Assembly (NCBI GenBank): GCA_964605145.1
Contig: CAZSBG010000003.1
Coordinates: 1-64,000 of the forward strand
Length of the DNA stretch: 64,000 bases
Source: CAZSBG01 sp964605145
GTDB taxonomy: Bacteria > Zhuqueibacterota > Zhuqueibacteria > Thermofontimicrobiales > Thermofontimicrobiaceae
Direction of reading: 5' to 3'
The notes under the pieces are model-generated. The model was given only the letters and a program-made list of their open reading frames with translations. It made no database searches and was not told the origin of the DNA. Each line of letters starts with the position of its first letter. Position 1 is the stretch's first letter. The position numbers and the translations under genes were made by a program. Positions 1-10,200 of this stretch are shown here, one piece after another.

Positions 1-81
1 AATCAAACACCAGAATAACCGTCCACCTTTTTCCGAATACAGATAGATTATTGTTATCTATGTTATTATCCAGTTTTATCC

Positions 82-226
82 GTAACCGTTCACAGGAGAG
101 AAAAACGCCTGACTAACTCCGTGCTGCAGCGCGAGGGTGCCAAAGTCCGAAAACCTTTTTATCGTTGGTTTGGTCTCCGCATTGAAGGGCGGAGTTAGTC
201 AATATGCATACCCTGTGATCGGTTAC
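82..226. mobile_element. GTAA-ended MITE, 145 bp (family G, copy 1)
   Basis: A 145-bp non-coding element whose ends are inverted: GTAACCGTTCACAGG on the left and the complement of GTAACCGATCACAGG on the right. A second inner inverted pair (TGACTAAC/GTTAGTCA) lets most of it fold on itself. It is flanked by TTTTATCC (74-81) and TTTTATTC (227-234), an 8-bp direct repeat with one mismatch. GTAA ends plus an 8-bp duplication are the hallmarks of IS66-family transposition (family knowledge), so this is probably a non-autonomous IS66-type derivative. A longer relative lies at 12453-12633. Confidence 0.75.
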
Positions 227-256
227 TTTTATTCTGTTTTGTGCAAAATAATTATA

Positions 257-420
257 GCCTAGATTATTCATTGTAATGCATTAAGGAATCCAGATAGCCT
301 GAATGGTGCTTAATTCCGAATTCAGTATATCTAACTTTGTTAAATTTCATATATCTGATTAATTTTATTGATAACATTAAGTTAAATATCTATTGTTTGA
401 AATTTGTGAATAATTCAGGA
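257..420 (+). mobile_element. 164-bp TA-flanked MITE (family T, copy A)
   Basis: First of six copies of one 164-bp element. It starts GCCTAGATTATTCA and ends with TGAATAATTCAGG plus one base, so the termini are near-perfect inverted repeats. A TA dinucleotide lies on each side (255-256 and 421-422). This copy has drifted at both tips (GCCTAG rather than ACCTGG; final GGA rather than GGT). It has no coding capacity. A TA duplication points to an IS630/Tc1-mariner-type transposase, none of which is encoded in this window. Confidence 0.8.
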
Positions 421-422
421 TA

Positions 423-773
423 GATGAAATAATCATCTGGTATTATTATTTGCGTTTTCACCGCGTTGGAAAATATCAGTAATATGGTTTCAATTCACTA
501 AAACAACCCACACATTTCAACATAGAACCCAAATAATATTCTTGCATTTTTTGACAGAAAATTTTATGGGACACTGATGGTCCGCCTAAAAGATGGCGGA
601 CCTGCGGCGCTGATTATGCCAAAGGAAGATGCGTCCTTTGGCGCATTTAAACTAATTACGAATCTGTGAAGATCAGCGTTAATCAGCGTTCCATTTCTTT
701 TTTGGCTCTGGCTTATCCAGGTTAAGAATTGGACGTTCGCTTTTAAACCAAAATACCTCTAACACCTCGAAAC
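423..773. other. non-coding stretch with two hairpins, 3' of the RND pump gene
   Basis: No gene seen. It holds two clean hairpins: GGTCCGCC/GGCGGACC (579-586 with 595-602) and GCCAAAGGA/TCCTTTGGC (618-626 with 634-642). They lie 130-195 bp beyond the stop of the pump gene on the minus strand, but neither has a U-tract. They may be 3'-end processing or transcription-end structures, or repeat debris. Confidence 0.35.
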
Positions 774-3700
774 CTATCTTGTCCCACGCAATGATTCCAA
801 AACATAATAGACGCAGGGAATCACTGCCAGTGTGAGAAGCGTGGAGGTGATCAATCCACCGACCACTGCCAGCGCCATGGGAGCCCGCAGCGCAGCGCCT
901 TCTCCGAAACCGAATGTGAGCGGCAGCAGCGCCAGAATGGTTGTCAGACTGGTCATAAAAATTGGGCGGATTCTCCGTTGCCCTGCTTCGATGATGGATT
1001 CGCGCAGGGTCATGCCTTCCAGCTTCAATTGATTGATCGCATCGACCAGAATGATGGAGTCGTTCACTGCAATACCCACAAGCATAATGATGCCAATGTA
1101 GGCCATAATGTTGAGCGTCTCTCCCATGATGAAGAAGATGAAAATCGCTCCCACAACCGCCAAGGGAATGGTCAGTAGAATGGTGAACGGATGAACCAGC
1201 GATTCGAACTGGGAGGCCAGCACCATGTACACAAGCACGATAGAAAGAAGCAGCGCAAAGCTCAGGCTTGAAAAAGATTCCTTTCGTTTTTGTTCTTCCC
1301 CGGAGACCACGTATTTGTAATTGGCCGGGAAGTTGATCTGATCCAGTTCTTTCTCGATTCCGCGAACCACATGATCAAACGGTTTTTTGGTTTTCAGATG
1401 GGCGGAGACTGTGCCAATGCGTACCTGATTTTTACGCTTAATTTCTTTCGGAGCGGTGGTCATTTGGATCGTGGCGATTTCGTCCAGCCGAATGTTTTGA
1501 TCGCCATTATTGATAACAATATCATCCAATTGACTTGTACTGATTTCCGGCACTCTGATGGTCAGGTCCTGCAATTCGCCATCATATTCCCATTGGCCGG
1601 CAGTTGTTCCCACCAGTTGCGCCTGCAATTCCGAGGTGATTGTTTGGATGCCAATGTTGTAAATCCCTGCCCGCACGCGATCCAGTTTGATGTCGATTTC
1701 CGGTCGGCCTTCGTCGAAACTACTCTCCAGATTGAACAGGTCCTCGATGGTCGCCATTTTTTGTTTGACCTGCTCGGTCAAATCCTGGAGAATTTCCAGA
1801 TTATCGCCTTTCACTTCCACGACAATCGGCGCTTTTTCGGTTCCCAGCGTGGCTTGCAGCGCGGTCTGCTCCTGAATGAATTGTGTCTCCAGGTCCGGGA
1901 TATCTTCCAGTGCCTGACCGATTCGGGCAATAATTTGCTCGGAGGGCATTTTATGGTCCGGCTGCAAAATGATTTTCACGGACGCTGTATTTTCATCTTC
2001 GAACACAGCCGTGGCATCTGTTGTTAATTCAGTGGATGGCCCAATCTGGCTGTAAATGGTTTTCAAATCATCACCCAGAATGCTGCGGGTGATTTTTTCA
2101 ATATTATCCACTGTTTGTTCGGTGCGATAAAGTTCTGTCCCTTCTGGCAATTGCATTTCAATGGCAAATTCATTCAAATCGGTTTTGGGGATGAATTCAC
2201 TCCCGACAATCGGAATCAACAGCACGGAGACGCCCACGAGAATAGCTGCAAATAGAATGACGAGCCAGCGGCGATCCAGCACTTTTGAAAGGAAGGATTC
2301 GTACCATGGAAATTTGATGGAAATGGAACCCTGTCCTGAACCGACCTTTGTTTTTTTCAGGAAACGCGAGCTGAGCATCGGAATAACGAGAATGGCAACA
2401 ACAAGCGATGACAGCAGTGAAAAGGCAACGGTCCACGCCTGATCTTTGAACAATTCGCCGGCCGAGCCATGGAGATAAACAATAGGGAGAAAAACGACAA
2501 TCGTCGTGATGGTGGACGCTGTAATGGCGCCGCCCACCTGGGATGTCCCGGTAATCGATGCTTCTTTCAACGAAGCCCCGGATTCCAGATTTCGGAAAAT
2601 ATTTTCCATGACAACGATGGCATTGTCGACCAGCATACCTGCTCCCAAAGCCAGTCCGCCCAATGTCATAATGTTTACCGTGAGTCCCTTGAAAAACATG
2701 AGATTGAACGTGGCTACGACAGAAATGGGAATGGCGACGCTGATGATGGCGGTAATGCCAATTCTTCGCAAAAATACGAACAGTACGATCACGGCCAGCA
2801 CAATGCCGATCATTGCAGTTTGCTTCACCTCGTCCACTGCCTGTTTGATGAATTCGCCCTGGTTTTGAATGATAGTCAAATTGTAGCCCGGCAATGCCTT
2901 GCGAAGATCCTCCAGCGAGACCAGAAGGTCTTCCACGGCTTTGATGGTGTTGAACTTGGTTTCTTTGTAAATGGCCAGCCCCATACAGCGTTTTGAATTG
3001 ATGCGAACAATATTTTCAGGGTCTTTATTTTTCATGCTGAGCGTTGCCACATCTTTCAGGTACACCGGCACCCGTTCACTGATTTGACCAGACTCGCTCG
3101 TCCCTGCAGTGGTCTGTTTGGTTTTATATGTGACAATGACTTCCCCAATTTCTTCAATGGTTTGAAATTCGCCAATGCCTTTGATGATGTATTTTAATCC
3201 CATTTCCACGATGGAACCGCCGGACGCATTCCGATTGTAATTTTGAATCCGGTTGGAAATCATGGACGGTGTTAGTCCATAGGCTTCCATGAGGTAGTTG
3301 TTGGTTTCAATGACGACCTCTTTTTCTTCCTGGCCCAACATCTCAACTTCTGCGATGCCTTCAAGACGAACAAGTTCATTTCGCAGATAGTTTTCAGCCA
3401 CGCGCCGTAATTCGTCCATATCAGTGATTTGGTCGTTTGACAATCCCAGCAGCATGACGGGTGCGGAATTTGGATCGAGTTGAGAAATATTGATTTCATC
3501 GATATCGGCATTCTGGCTGAAGCTGGTCAGCGTTTTCTGCAAATCGAGGAACGCTTCATCCATGTCTGCATCCCAGCTATATTCCACAGTGATCAACGCT
3601 GTGCCCACCCGTGTGACAGAAGAGACCTGAATTACCTTTTTCTGCCGAATGGCCAATGACTCGATGCTCTCAACAAACTGACTTTCGATTTCTTCCGGCG

Positions 3701-3866
3701 GGCGTTCACCTGCGTTCAATTCGACAAATATTCTGGGATTATTCAAATCCGGGAATAAATCGATTCCCAGCCTCTGGAAAGAAATGAAACCAAGCAGCAG
3801 TACGGCCATGACGAACATCAATATCGTAATGGGATAATTGACTGAAAATTCTGTAAGTTTTCTCAT
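774..3866 (-). CDS. RND-family efflux pump, inner-membrane subunit
   Basis: A 1030-residue AcrB/MdtB-type resistance-nodulation-division transporter, the proton-driven pump of a tripartite efflux system. Visible features are the usual N-terminal helix (residues about 8-30), a large porter loop, a first block of helices near residue 345 with GMLVDNAIVVMENI carrying the conserved proton-relay Asp, a second porter loop, and a C-terminal helix block containing GIAVNDSIILVDAI. Length is normal for the family. The first relay motif is VDN rather than VDD, as in many Bacteroidota-type pumps. The adaptor and TolC genes lie upstream on the same strand, but about 570 bp and a decayed gene separate pump from adaptor, which is unusual. 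Substrate cannot be told from sequence. The start has only a weak Shine-Dalgarno site. Confidence 0.93.
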   Translation of the reverse strand: MRKLTEFSVNYPITILMFVMAVLLLGFISFQRLGIDLFPDLNNPRIFVELNAGERPPEEIESQFVESIESLAIRQKKVIQVSSVTRVGTALITVEYSWDADMDEAFLDLQKTLTSFSQNADIDEINISQLDPNSAPVMLLGLSNDQITDMDELRRVAENYLRNELVRLEGIAEVEMLGQEEKEVVIETNNYLMEAYGLTPSMISNRIQNYNRNASGGSIVEMGLKYIIKGIGEFQTIEEIGEVIVTYKTKQTTAGTSESGQISERVPVYLKDVATLSMKNKDPENIVRINSKRCMGLAIYKETKFNTIKAVEDLLVSLEDLRKALPGYNLTIIQNQGEFIKQAVDEVKQTAMIGIVLAVIVLFVFLRRIGITAIISVAIPISVVATFNLMFFKGLTVNIMTLGGLALGAGMLVDNAIVVMENIFRNLESGASLKEASITGTSQVGGAITASTITTIVVFLPIVYLHGSAGELFKDQAWTVAFSLLSSLVVAILVIPMLSSRFLKKTKVGSGQGSISIKFPWYESFLSKVLDRRWLVILFAAILVGVSVLLIPIVGSEFIPKTDLNEFAIEMQLPEGTELYRTEQTVDNIEKITRSILGDDLKTIYSQIGPSTELTTDATAVFEDENTASVKIILQPDHKMPSEQIIARIGQALEDIPDLETQFIQEQTALQATLGTEKAPIVVEVKGDNLEILQDLTEQVKQKMATIEDLFNLESSFDEGRPEIDIKLDRVRAGIYNIGIQTITSELQAQLVGTTAGQWEYDGELQDLTIRVPEISTSQLDDIVINNGDQNIRLDEIATIQMTTAPKEIKRKNQVRIGTVSAHLKTKKPFDHVVRGIEKELDQINFPANYKYVVSGEEQKRKESFSSLSFALLLSIVLVYMVLASQFESLVHPFTILLTIPLAVVGAIFIFFIMGETLNIMAYIGIIMLVGIAVNDSIILVDAINQLKLEGMTLRESIIEAGQRRIRPIFMTSLTTILALLPLTFGFGEGAALRAPMALAVVGGLITSTLLTLAVIPCVYYVLESLRGTR

Positions 3867-3977
3867 AATTGGGTTTCTGTTTTAAAATCGAATAAATTTT
3901 ATGTATTATCTGATCTGAAAAAATAATTTATACATTAAAATACAGAGGTAAAGACAAAGGTAAAGAAAAAAAATCTG

Positions 3978-4341
3978 CTAATTCGAGTTTCGTAACGTGA
4001 TAATAACTTTATTTCTATCGTTATAGAGCTTGTTTAGTTTGACAGAAAGAATTTGTACATCTTTTTGCTTTAGATATCCAACCCTTTTCCCATATTCGAG
4101 ATGACTTTCCGTTTCAGTGGCGGAGCCCCTTGCCATATAATAAGAAATTGATTTTGTTAAAGATATGAAATCTTCCAAGAGCTTCTGCGATATTTGCTGA
4201 AATGTTCAAAGCAGATCGTCTGATCTGTGATGTAAAGCTGAAATCTTCTTTTCGGGGTAAGCTATCGGTTCACTTGAAAATTGTTTCAGCAATTGACATG
4301 GCTTCTTGCCAGATAAGCATATCCTTGAAACTTTTGAACAT
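3978..4341 (-). pseudogene. decayed four-helix-bundle (S23/avd-like) protein gene
   Basis: Reading from an ATG at 4341, preceded by AAGGAAGAG, gives MFKSFKDMLIWQEAMSIAE, the standard N-terminus of the four helix bundle protein family (23S rRNA intervening-sequence/avd-like). It runs into an in-frame TGA at 4270-4272, continues in the same frame through TSQIRRSALNISANIAEALG, then needs a one-base frameshift near 4170 to carry on as SYYMARGSATETESHLEYG to a TAG at 3978. One nonsense and one frameshift therefore break an otherwise full-length gene of about 120 codons. It sits inside an RND efflux operon, between adaptor and pump. The family's function is not firmly known. Confidence 0.8.
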
Positions 4342-4342
4342 C

Positions 4343-4432
4343 TCTTCCTTTATACCTTTAACTTTGTTTCTACCTTTTCCTTTACCTATTCCTTTACCTA
4401 TTCCTTTACCTCTACCTTTTCCTTTAACTATG
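4343..4432. repeat. degenerate purine/pyrimidine tandem repeat
   Basis: About 90 bp of imperfect CCTTTACCTATT units (minus strand: GGTAAAGGAATA), just upstream of the decayed four-helix-bundle gene. A short copy in the opposite orientation (AGAGGTAAAGACAAAGG, 3943-3959) lies at the other end of that gene, so the pseudogene is bracketed by inverted GGTAAAGG-type tracts. Confidence 0.6.
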
Positions 4433-4434
4433 CC

Positions 4435-5484
4435 TTACCGTATGATCTTCACCTTGGACCTGTGTCTAAGAGTTTCGAATCCTTTGACAACGAGACGTTC
4501 ATCCACGTTCAGACCATCGGTGACTTCCACGCTTTCAGGATTTTCCAGGCCGGTGCTGATGGTGCGTTCCTGGGCAGCGCCTTTTTCCACGATATAGACG
4601 GTTTTTCCCCGGCGCTTCGAAAGAATGATGTCCTTGGGAATGACAATGGCGCTGTCCTTGCTGGCAACGATAATTTCTGATTTCACGAACATACCCGGTC
4701 GCAGCAGCAGATCTGAATTATCAATGGTAAGTGTGGCTTTAAATGCGCGCGTGTCCGGATCCAGCGCCGGGGAAAGCTGCGTAATTTTGCCTTTCAGCGT
4801 ATCATCCGGCAGCGTGTAATTCATCACGCGAACCGAATTCCCGATTTTCATACGTCCCAGCTCTTTGCCCGGCAAATTCACATCCATCCATAACTGGTGA
4901 TAGTTCATCACCTGAAGCATGGTCTGGTTCGATTCGACTTTAGTATTTTCTGTGAAATAGGGCAGTTCGATAATGAAGCCATCGAATGGCGCCGTAACTT
5001 TCAATTTGGTTAATTGAACGATGGCATTGTCGTATGCATACTGCGCGTCGATAAATGCTTTTTCCGCGTTCTTCATTTCGCGAAAGGTAACGCCGCCTTT
5101 GTCGTAAAGCGATTTTTGTTTTTCATATTCACTTTTGGAAATGTCCAGGTTCAGTTTCTGGGACTCTATTCTCGTGGTGTATTCAAACTCAGGATTGTCT
5201 AAAAATATAATCACGTCGTTCTTGTTAACGAAATCGCCAAGCGCATACGGCCGTTTGGTTTTGGGATTAACTGCCAATCGGTAATAGCCCGATGTTTCGG
5301 ATTTTAATGTGGCTTCTTTTACGGCATAAACTGTCCCGGTTGTAGATATGAATTCTTCGATTGATTTATATTTGACTTCCTCAACTGAAACTGGTACGGA
5401 AATTTCAGTGCTTGTATCGGTTCCCGGATCGCCGCAGCCCAAAACAAGCAAAACTCCAATCAATAAATATAGTCCGGATCTCAC
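4435..5484 (-). CDS. RND efflux periplasmic adaptor (membrane fusion lipoprotein)
   Basis: A 349-residue membrane fusion protein linking the RND pump to the TolC channel. I chose the GTG at 5484 because AAGGAG lies six bases before it; this gives a compact lipoprotein signal (VRSGLYLLIGVLLVLGC, lipobox LVLGC), so it should be lipid-anchored. The order is typical: lipoyl/barrel half (TTGTVYAVKEATLKSETSG), a short alpha-hairpin (about residues 95-150), the second lipoyl half (KVTAPFDGFIIEL), beta-barrel (LRPGMFVKSEIIVASKDS) and membrane-proximal domain. It is encoded just downstream of the TolC gene. A longer reading from 5550 would put non-signal residues ahead of the lipobox and is less likely. 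Confidence 0.9.
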   Translation of the reverse strand: MRSGLYLLIGVLLVLGCGDPGTDTSTEISVPVSVEEVKYKSIEEFISTTGTVYAVKEATLKSETSGYYRLAVNPKTKRPYALGDFVNKNDVIIFLDNPEFEYTTRIESQKLNLDISKSEYEKQKSLYDKGGVTFREMKNAEKAFIDAQYAYDNAIVQLTKLKVTAPFDGFIIELPYFTENTKVESNQTMLQVMNYHQLWMDVNLPGKELGRMKIGNSVRVMNYTLPDDTLKGKITQLSPALDPDTRAFKATLTIDNSDLLLRPGMFVKSEIIVASKDSAIVIPKDIILSKRRGKTVYIVEKGAAQERTISTGLENPESVEVTDGLNVDERLVVKGFETLRHRSKVKIIR

Positions 5485-5609
5485 AATGAACTCCTTAAAT
5501 TTAAATATCATGATAAAAATTCTTTTTATGGAGAACCTAAAGTTCACCAAAAGTATCTGAATTTTTTAATTGTATTCGATAGTGATATTTCGATTTTATC
5601 AAAATTGAA

Positions 5610-7100
5610 TCATTCATCCGATAGTTCAGGGACCACTGCTTTGTCGCGCTGAAAATCCCACAAGGACTGAATCTTCATGTTCAGCAATGCGATTTTATAA
5701 TCGATCAGCGCTGTAACGTGCCCCATTTTTTTCTCGGATAACTGGTTCTGATAAAGATTTAAATCCATACTGGTCAGGTCTCCGTTCTTGTATCGCTCCA
5801 GATTGATGTCGTAGGTGAGTTGGGCGTTGCGCAAATTTTGTCGGGCAATTTCAATTTGATTGACCAGGTTTTTTAAATCGCGATAGGCCTGCCTGACACC
5901 GATAATGATAGTATTTTTTTGATCTTCGAGCGATAGCTGCCTGGATTTTACCACAGCTTCCGAAGCTTTGATTCGCATTTTCTTGGCGCCCCAGTCGAAC
6001 AAAGGGATATCAAAGGATAAAGAAAACTGCTGATTCCTGGTTGGCACCTCGTACATTTGTTCAAATTCTTCATCCGTTCCAATTATTCCATAGGACAGGT
6101 TGATATTTCCCTTGAATTCATTGGTTGCAGAGGTTTGGATCAGGTCGAACCGGGAATTCTCAATATCAATCTGCCGCTGACGCAGTTCCATACGGTGTTT
6201 CAAACCGTGACCGAGCGCTTGTTGTAAATCCACTTCCACGGCTTGATGAGATACATCCGCCGTCACCGTAATATCGTCGAACAACGATAAACCGATCATC
6301 TGTTTGAATGCATCCATGGAATTGTCCAGTGCAACCTGGGAGTTCTGCACATTGGATTTGCTGCTCGCCATGTCCAGTTCCGCCTGGTAGAGCTCCTCTT
6401 TCGCAGCCAGGCCGGCTTCCACCTTATTTTTAATGATGGTATAGCTCTGTTCGCGATTGTTGAATTCGTCGATTGCAATTTCCAAACTCATCTTATTTTT
6501 GTAAACGGTAAAAAACGCCTGGGTCACGTCTTTTTCCAGGCTGAGCTTTTGAATGGCATAACTCAGCGCCGTATTCTCCAGATCCAGTTCCAGTTCTTTG
6601 AGGGTCAGTTTGGTTCTGTTATACGTGAACATCGGTTGCTGGTAATTCAAATATAAATTATTGCTGAATGATTTTGTGCGCACATCCTGATATTCGCTGT
6701 AAGAATCCTGCCAGCTAAACCGATTGTAAATTGCAAACGTCCCGTCGGTCCATTTAATCGGCTGGGCAATGGTGAACACGCCGGAAGACTGTTTGTTTTC
6801 TTCCGTGTTCCACGTTGAAAAGAACGTGTTGAACTGCCTGGTTTTTTCATAGTTAAACGGAGTCAGCGTCAGGCTGAAACTCGATTTGAGTGAAGCTTTC
6901 TGTGCATTCAATGATTGCTGGCTTCTTTCCAGATTCAATTCGGAGCGACGGATGTCCGGGCTGTTCTTTGCAGCAATATCCAGCGCTTTTTCCAATGAAA
7001 TTGGGTCCTGCGCCAGCCCATTTGTCGTAAGGCTGAAAAATAGTGCAGCGATGGCTGTCAATAGTACGAGTTGGTTTGTTACGAATTTTTTTCGATTCAT
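5610..7100 (-). CDS. TolC-family outer membrane efflux protein
   Basis: A 496-residue outer membrane factor with a cleavable signal peptide (residues 1-30, ending NGLAQ). Two tandem coiled-coil halves each show the family pattern: ISLEKALDIAAKNSPDIRRS at the start of the first, and a repeat beginning near VDLQQALGHGLKHRMELR for the second. Long amphipathic helices form the periplasmic tunnel, and strand-rich segments (for example the NLYLNYQQPMFTY region) form the barrel. AGGAAA precedes the ATG. It is the first gene of the efflux group and lies directly downstream of an ABC ATPase/permease pair, which might also use it. Confidence 0.92.
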   Translation of the reverse strand: MNRKKFVTNQLVLLTAIAALFFSLTTNGLAQDPISLEKALDIAAKNSPDIRRSELNLERSQQSLNAQKASLKSSFSLTLTPFNYEKTRQFNTFFSTWNTEENKQSSGVFTIAQPIKWTDGTFAIYNRFSWQDSYSEYQDVRTKSFSNNLYLNYQQPMFTYNRTKLTLKELELDLENTALSYAIQKLSLEKDVTQAFFTVYKNKMSLEIAIDEFNNREQSYTIIKNKVEAGLAAKEELYQAELDMASSKSNVQNSQVALDNSMDAFKQMIGLSLFDDITVTADVSHQAVEVDLQQALGHGLKHRMELRQRQIDIENSRFDLIQTSATNEFKGNINLSYGIIGTDEEFEQMYEVPTRNQQFSLSFDIPLFDWGAKKMRIKASEAVVKSRQLSLEDQKNTIIIGVRQAYRDLKNLVNQIEIARQNLRNAQLTYDINLERYKNGDLTSMDLNLYQNQLSEKKMGHVTALIDYKIALLNMKIQSLWDFQRDKAVVPELSDE

Positions 7101-7256
7101 AATTCATTTTCCTATGTTTGCATCTCTCGTATTCTATGATTTTACCCGGCGACTCTTGCAAATTTGTGCAAAATAATTATACATAAATCGGGTATCAAGT
7201 ATTATCATTTGCGTCTTTGCAGCGCTGGGATAGATTGATTTTAATTTTATTCCGAA

Positions 7257-10200
7257 TTATCGCTTTATCCATTTAACCGCGTCGGCGTAGACCAGGCGTC
7301 CTTTGGTTTCATCGGTTAATTCCACGCGAGTTTCGCCCTGGGAAATATAGAATGAACCGAGAAAATTCCAGCCGGCTTCGGCATTGTCCACATCCAGCAG
7401 GGCTTCGTCGACACCGTCATCATGGGAAATAGAAAAATGAAATTGGCCGTACTGACTGCGATCTCTGCCGCGCTTGCCCCAGCGCATTTCCATTTTGGAG
7501 ACATAGTAATAAATGTCGTACGAGCCGCTTTCCTCAATATCTGTTTTCCAGGCGACCTTTCTATCGCCGTCGCCATCATTAATGTAATACGCGGACTGGA
7601 TATATTTGCCATAAAAACCAGAAGAAGTGGTCAATCTCCAATTGGATGGCGGACGCCAGAAATTATAGCCAATGTACTTTTCTTCTTCCTCGGCTTTTTT
7701 CTTGTTGAATAATTTTTTCAGAAAGCTTTGCGTTGGCTGCGAGAGCACTTCGAATCCTGGATCTTCGTTATCAACGACAATTTCACCCGGTTGCACGATT
7801 TGAATGGGTTCATCCAAAATCCTGACCCCTCCGAAAGGGAGCACATTTTCTTTTAATTCCAGTTCATCAAATCGATGACTGACCATAGAGGGCAGATTCT
7901 TGGAAATGAGTGTGTTAATTTCCATCATACGCGGTTCTTCATCGAGAACAACGCCCACTTCAATGGTTTGACCGCCTTCAATATTATAAATTTTTTCTTC
8001 GGGCTGGTCCATGCCGCGCGGACCGAAAAACATCCGTCCGCGGCCGCCAAGCCGGAAGGTTGTGGCGATAATACCATCGACCGGTTCCTGATTCGTCACT
8101 TTGAAAAGAATTTGAAAGCGCGTGCGATCTTTATCCAGCACTTTGTACGATTCAATGCTGCCGAATAAATAGGCCGGCAAATCTTTGCTGTGGTACCATC
8201 TGTTGAACTCCGGTTCCAGATCATAGTTGAATTTTTTCTTTAATTCCTCGATGACCCGAGCAACTTTCACGTCTTTGAATTGATTTGATTCGAGCAGATC
8301 TGTGATGAATGACTCAAACGCTTCTTTATCCAATTTACTTTGAATGAGTTTGAACAGATAGGCGCCTTTGAGTTTGAGCACATCGTTGACAATATCTTTT
8401 TTCTCAGGGTCGTTCAGAATTTCTTCCAGATTTTGTTTGGTCAACGCCAGATTGGCTTTTTCTTCTTCGGTCAATCCCATAAAAAATCTTCGGAACGATG
8501 GCGCCTGTTCAGTGGATTGTTCGTATAAAAATGATTCGAATGAAACATTAAAAATCGGCCAACTCTCTGAGTTAAAATGATTGACAAACGTGTAAAAATT
8601 CGGAAACAGGTTATAATTCACCGGTGCATTAATTAAATCGCCCATACCAAAACGACCGCCGCGGAATCCACCCAACAATGTCGAGTTGACAAAGCCGGTA
8701 AATATTTGACTTTGCGATTCCTGCGGTGTAATCACCTGATTGCTTCTATCTCTTCGTCTGTCCTGCCATCTGACCGAGCGCGGAAAATCAGCGCGATCCA
8801 TGAGAATGCCCATTTCCGGGAGCAGGGCTATTTCAGGCTGAATTGATTCCTGCCCGGTCGTCCAAATACGTTGATAACTGTAGAACTGGATTGGCACTTC
8901 AACAATGTCCAATTTGTTATACAAATATTCCAGTCCCAGTTGATTCTCATAATCTTGTTTCATCTCACGAATGAGGGCCGCCAGGGTATCGCCAATTTCA
9001 GTGAAATAAGGCGCAAAAAAATCATGTCCTTTAAGGTGGTACAGGCTGTAATCAACACTGTCGACCTGAATGGATTTCTTTTCATATTTTCCAATGGTCA
9101 AAGAAATTTGGGGCAGCGGCACTTCCGGGATGAATTCGTACTCGCCACTATTTAATTCAACCCGTTTGCCCTGGGATATGGGAGTCAGGTTCTCGTTTGT
9201 CTTTATATTAAGTGTGAAGTTGTTGAAATACTTTTGTGATGATTGAGGGTAAACAGCGCCATAAGGCAAACCTGAAATGGGATACCAGTTCGTCTCCGGT
9301 GTTAACAGCACATAGTCAGGTTCAATGAAACTGAAACGCTTGGCGATGTTGTAAATCCAGGCGCGATAATTTTCGTTGCGTGTCTCATCATCGATTTCGA
9401 GATAGCAGGCTTGTTCGTTAATTTTTCCGTGATAGGTGATGACCAGCGAATCCACTTCACCCCGGGAAAGCGGAGCGCCCGGTTTCACCTTTATCACATG
9501 CAAATCCCGTTCAAATGTGGTGTTTTGAGCATTGGACGTAATGTTATCAACTGTGAGCCCCGGATTCAAGCTGAAAATATATTCATCAATGGGATTTGAT
9601 GTTTCATTCATGAATGCTAGGCTTGCATCGGCTTCAATAGTTTTTCCGGAGTGAGTGAGATTGATGTCCCATTGAACCGGTTTCAACTTGGGATGATCGG
9701 CCATCTTTTGGTTCAATTCATGCATTGCCATTCGAAGATTATTGCCGGCAGAAATGTTTGAAAGATATTTTCCGCCAAGAAGAATTCCTACGACAATAAA
9801 CCCTACAGAAATAATCAGCGACATACGCGTCATCGCTTTGGATTGGGGCAAGCGTTTAATCAGCAAAATTGTAGCGAAAATGAATCCGATGCCAAGACAG
9901 AAGTAAATCCCGCGATGGATCAGAATTGTTTCCAGATTCCCGAAACCGACAAAGTCCGAGTACATTAATGGGATATTGAATGCCATGTAATCGAACAAAT
10001 AATGAAGTTTTTTGCTGAGAAAGAAAAGCGTGGTGGCAATGTAACCAAGCAGAACGATGAAAGTTATGGCCTGATTCCGAATGATGACCATAAACATAAA
10101 TGACAATCCGAAGATAAAAACAAGCGTCGGCAGACTGATAATGAGCGGATAGAGCAAATAGGAGATCAGACTCATGTTTGAATCGGTGAAGAAAATATTA

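Noticed and set aside
237..7181. A shared 19-bp word (TTTGTGCAAAATAATTATA) at about 238-256 and 7163-7181
   Set aside because: AT-rich, only two copies and no flanking symmetry; probably chance or debris.
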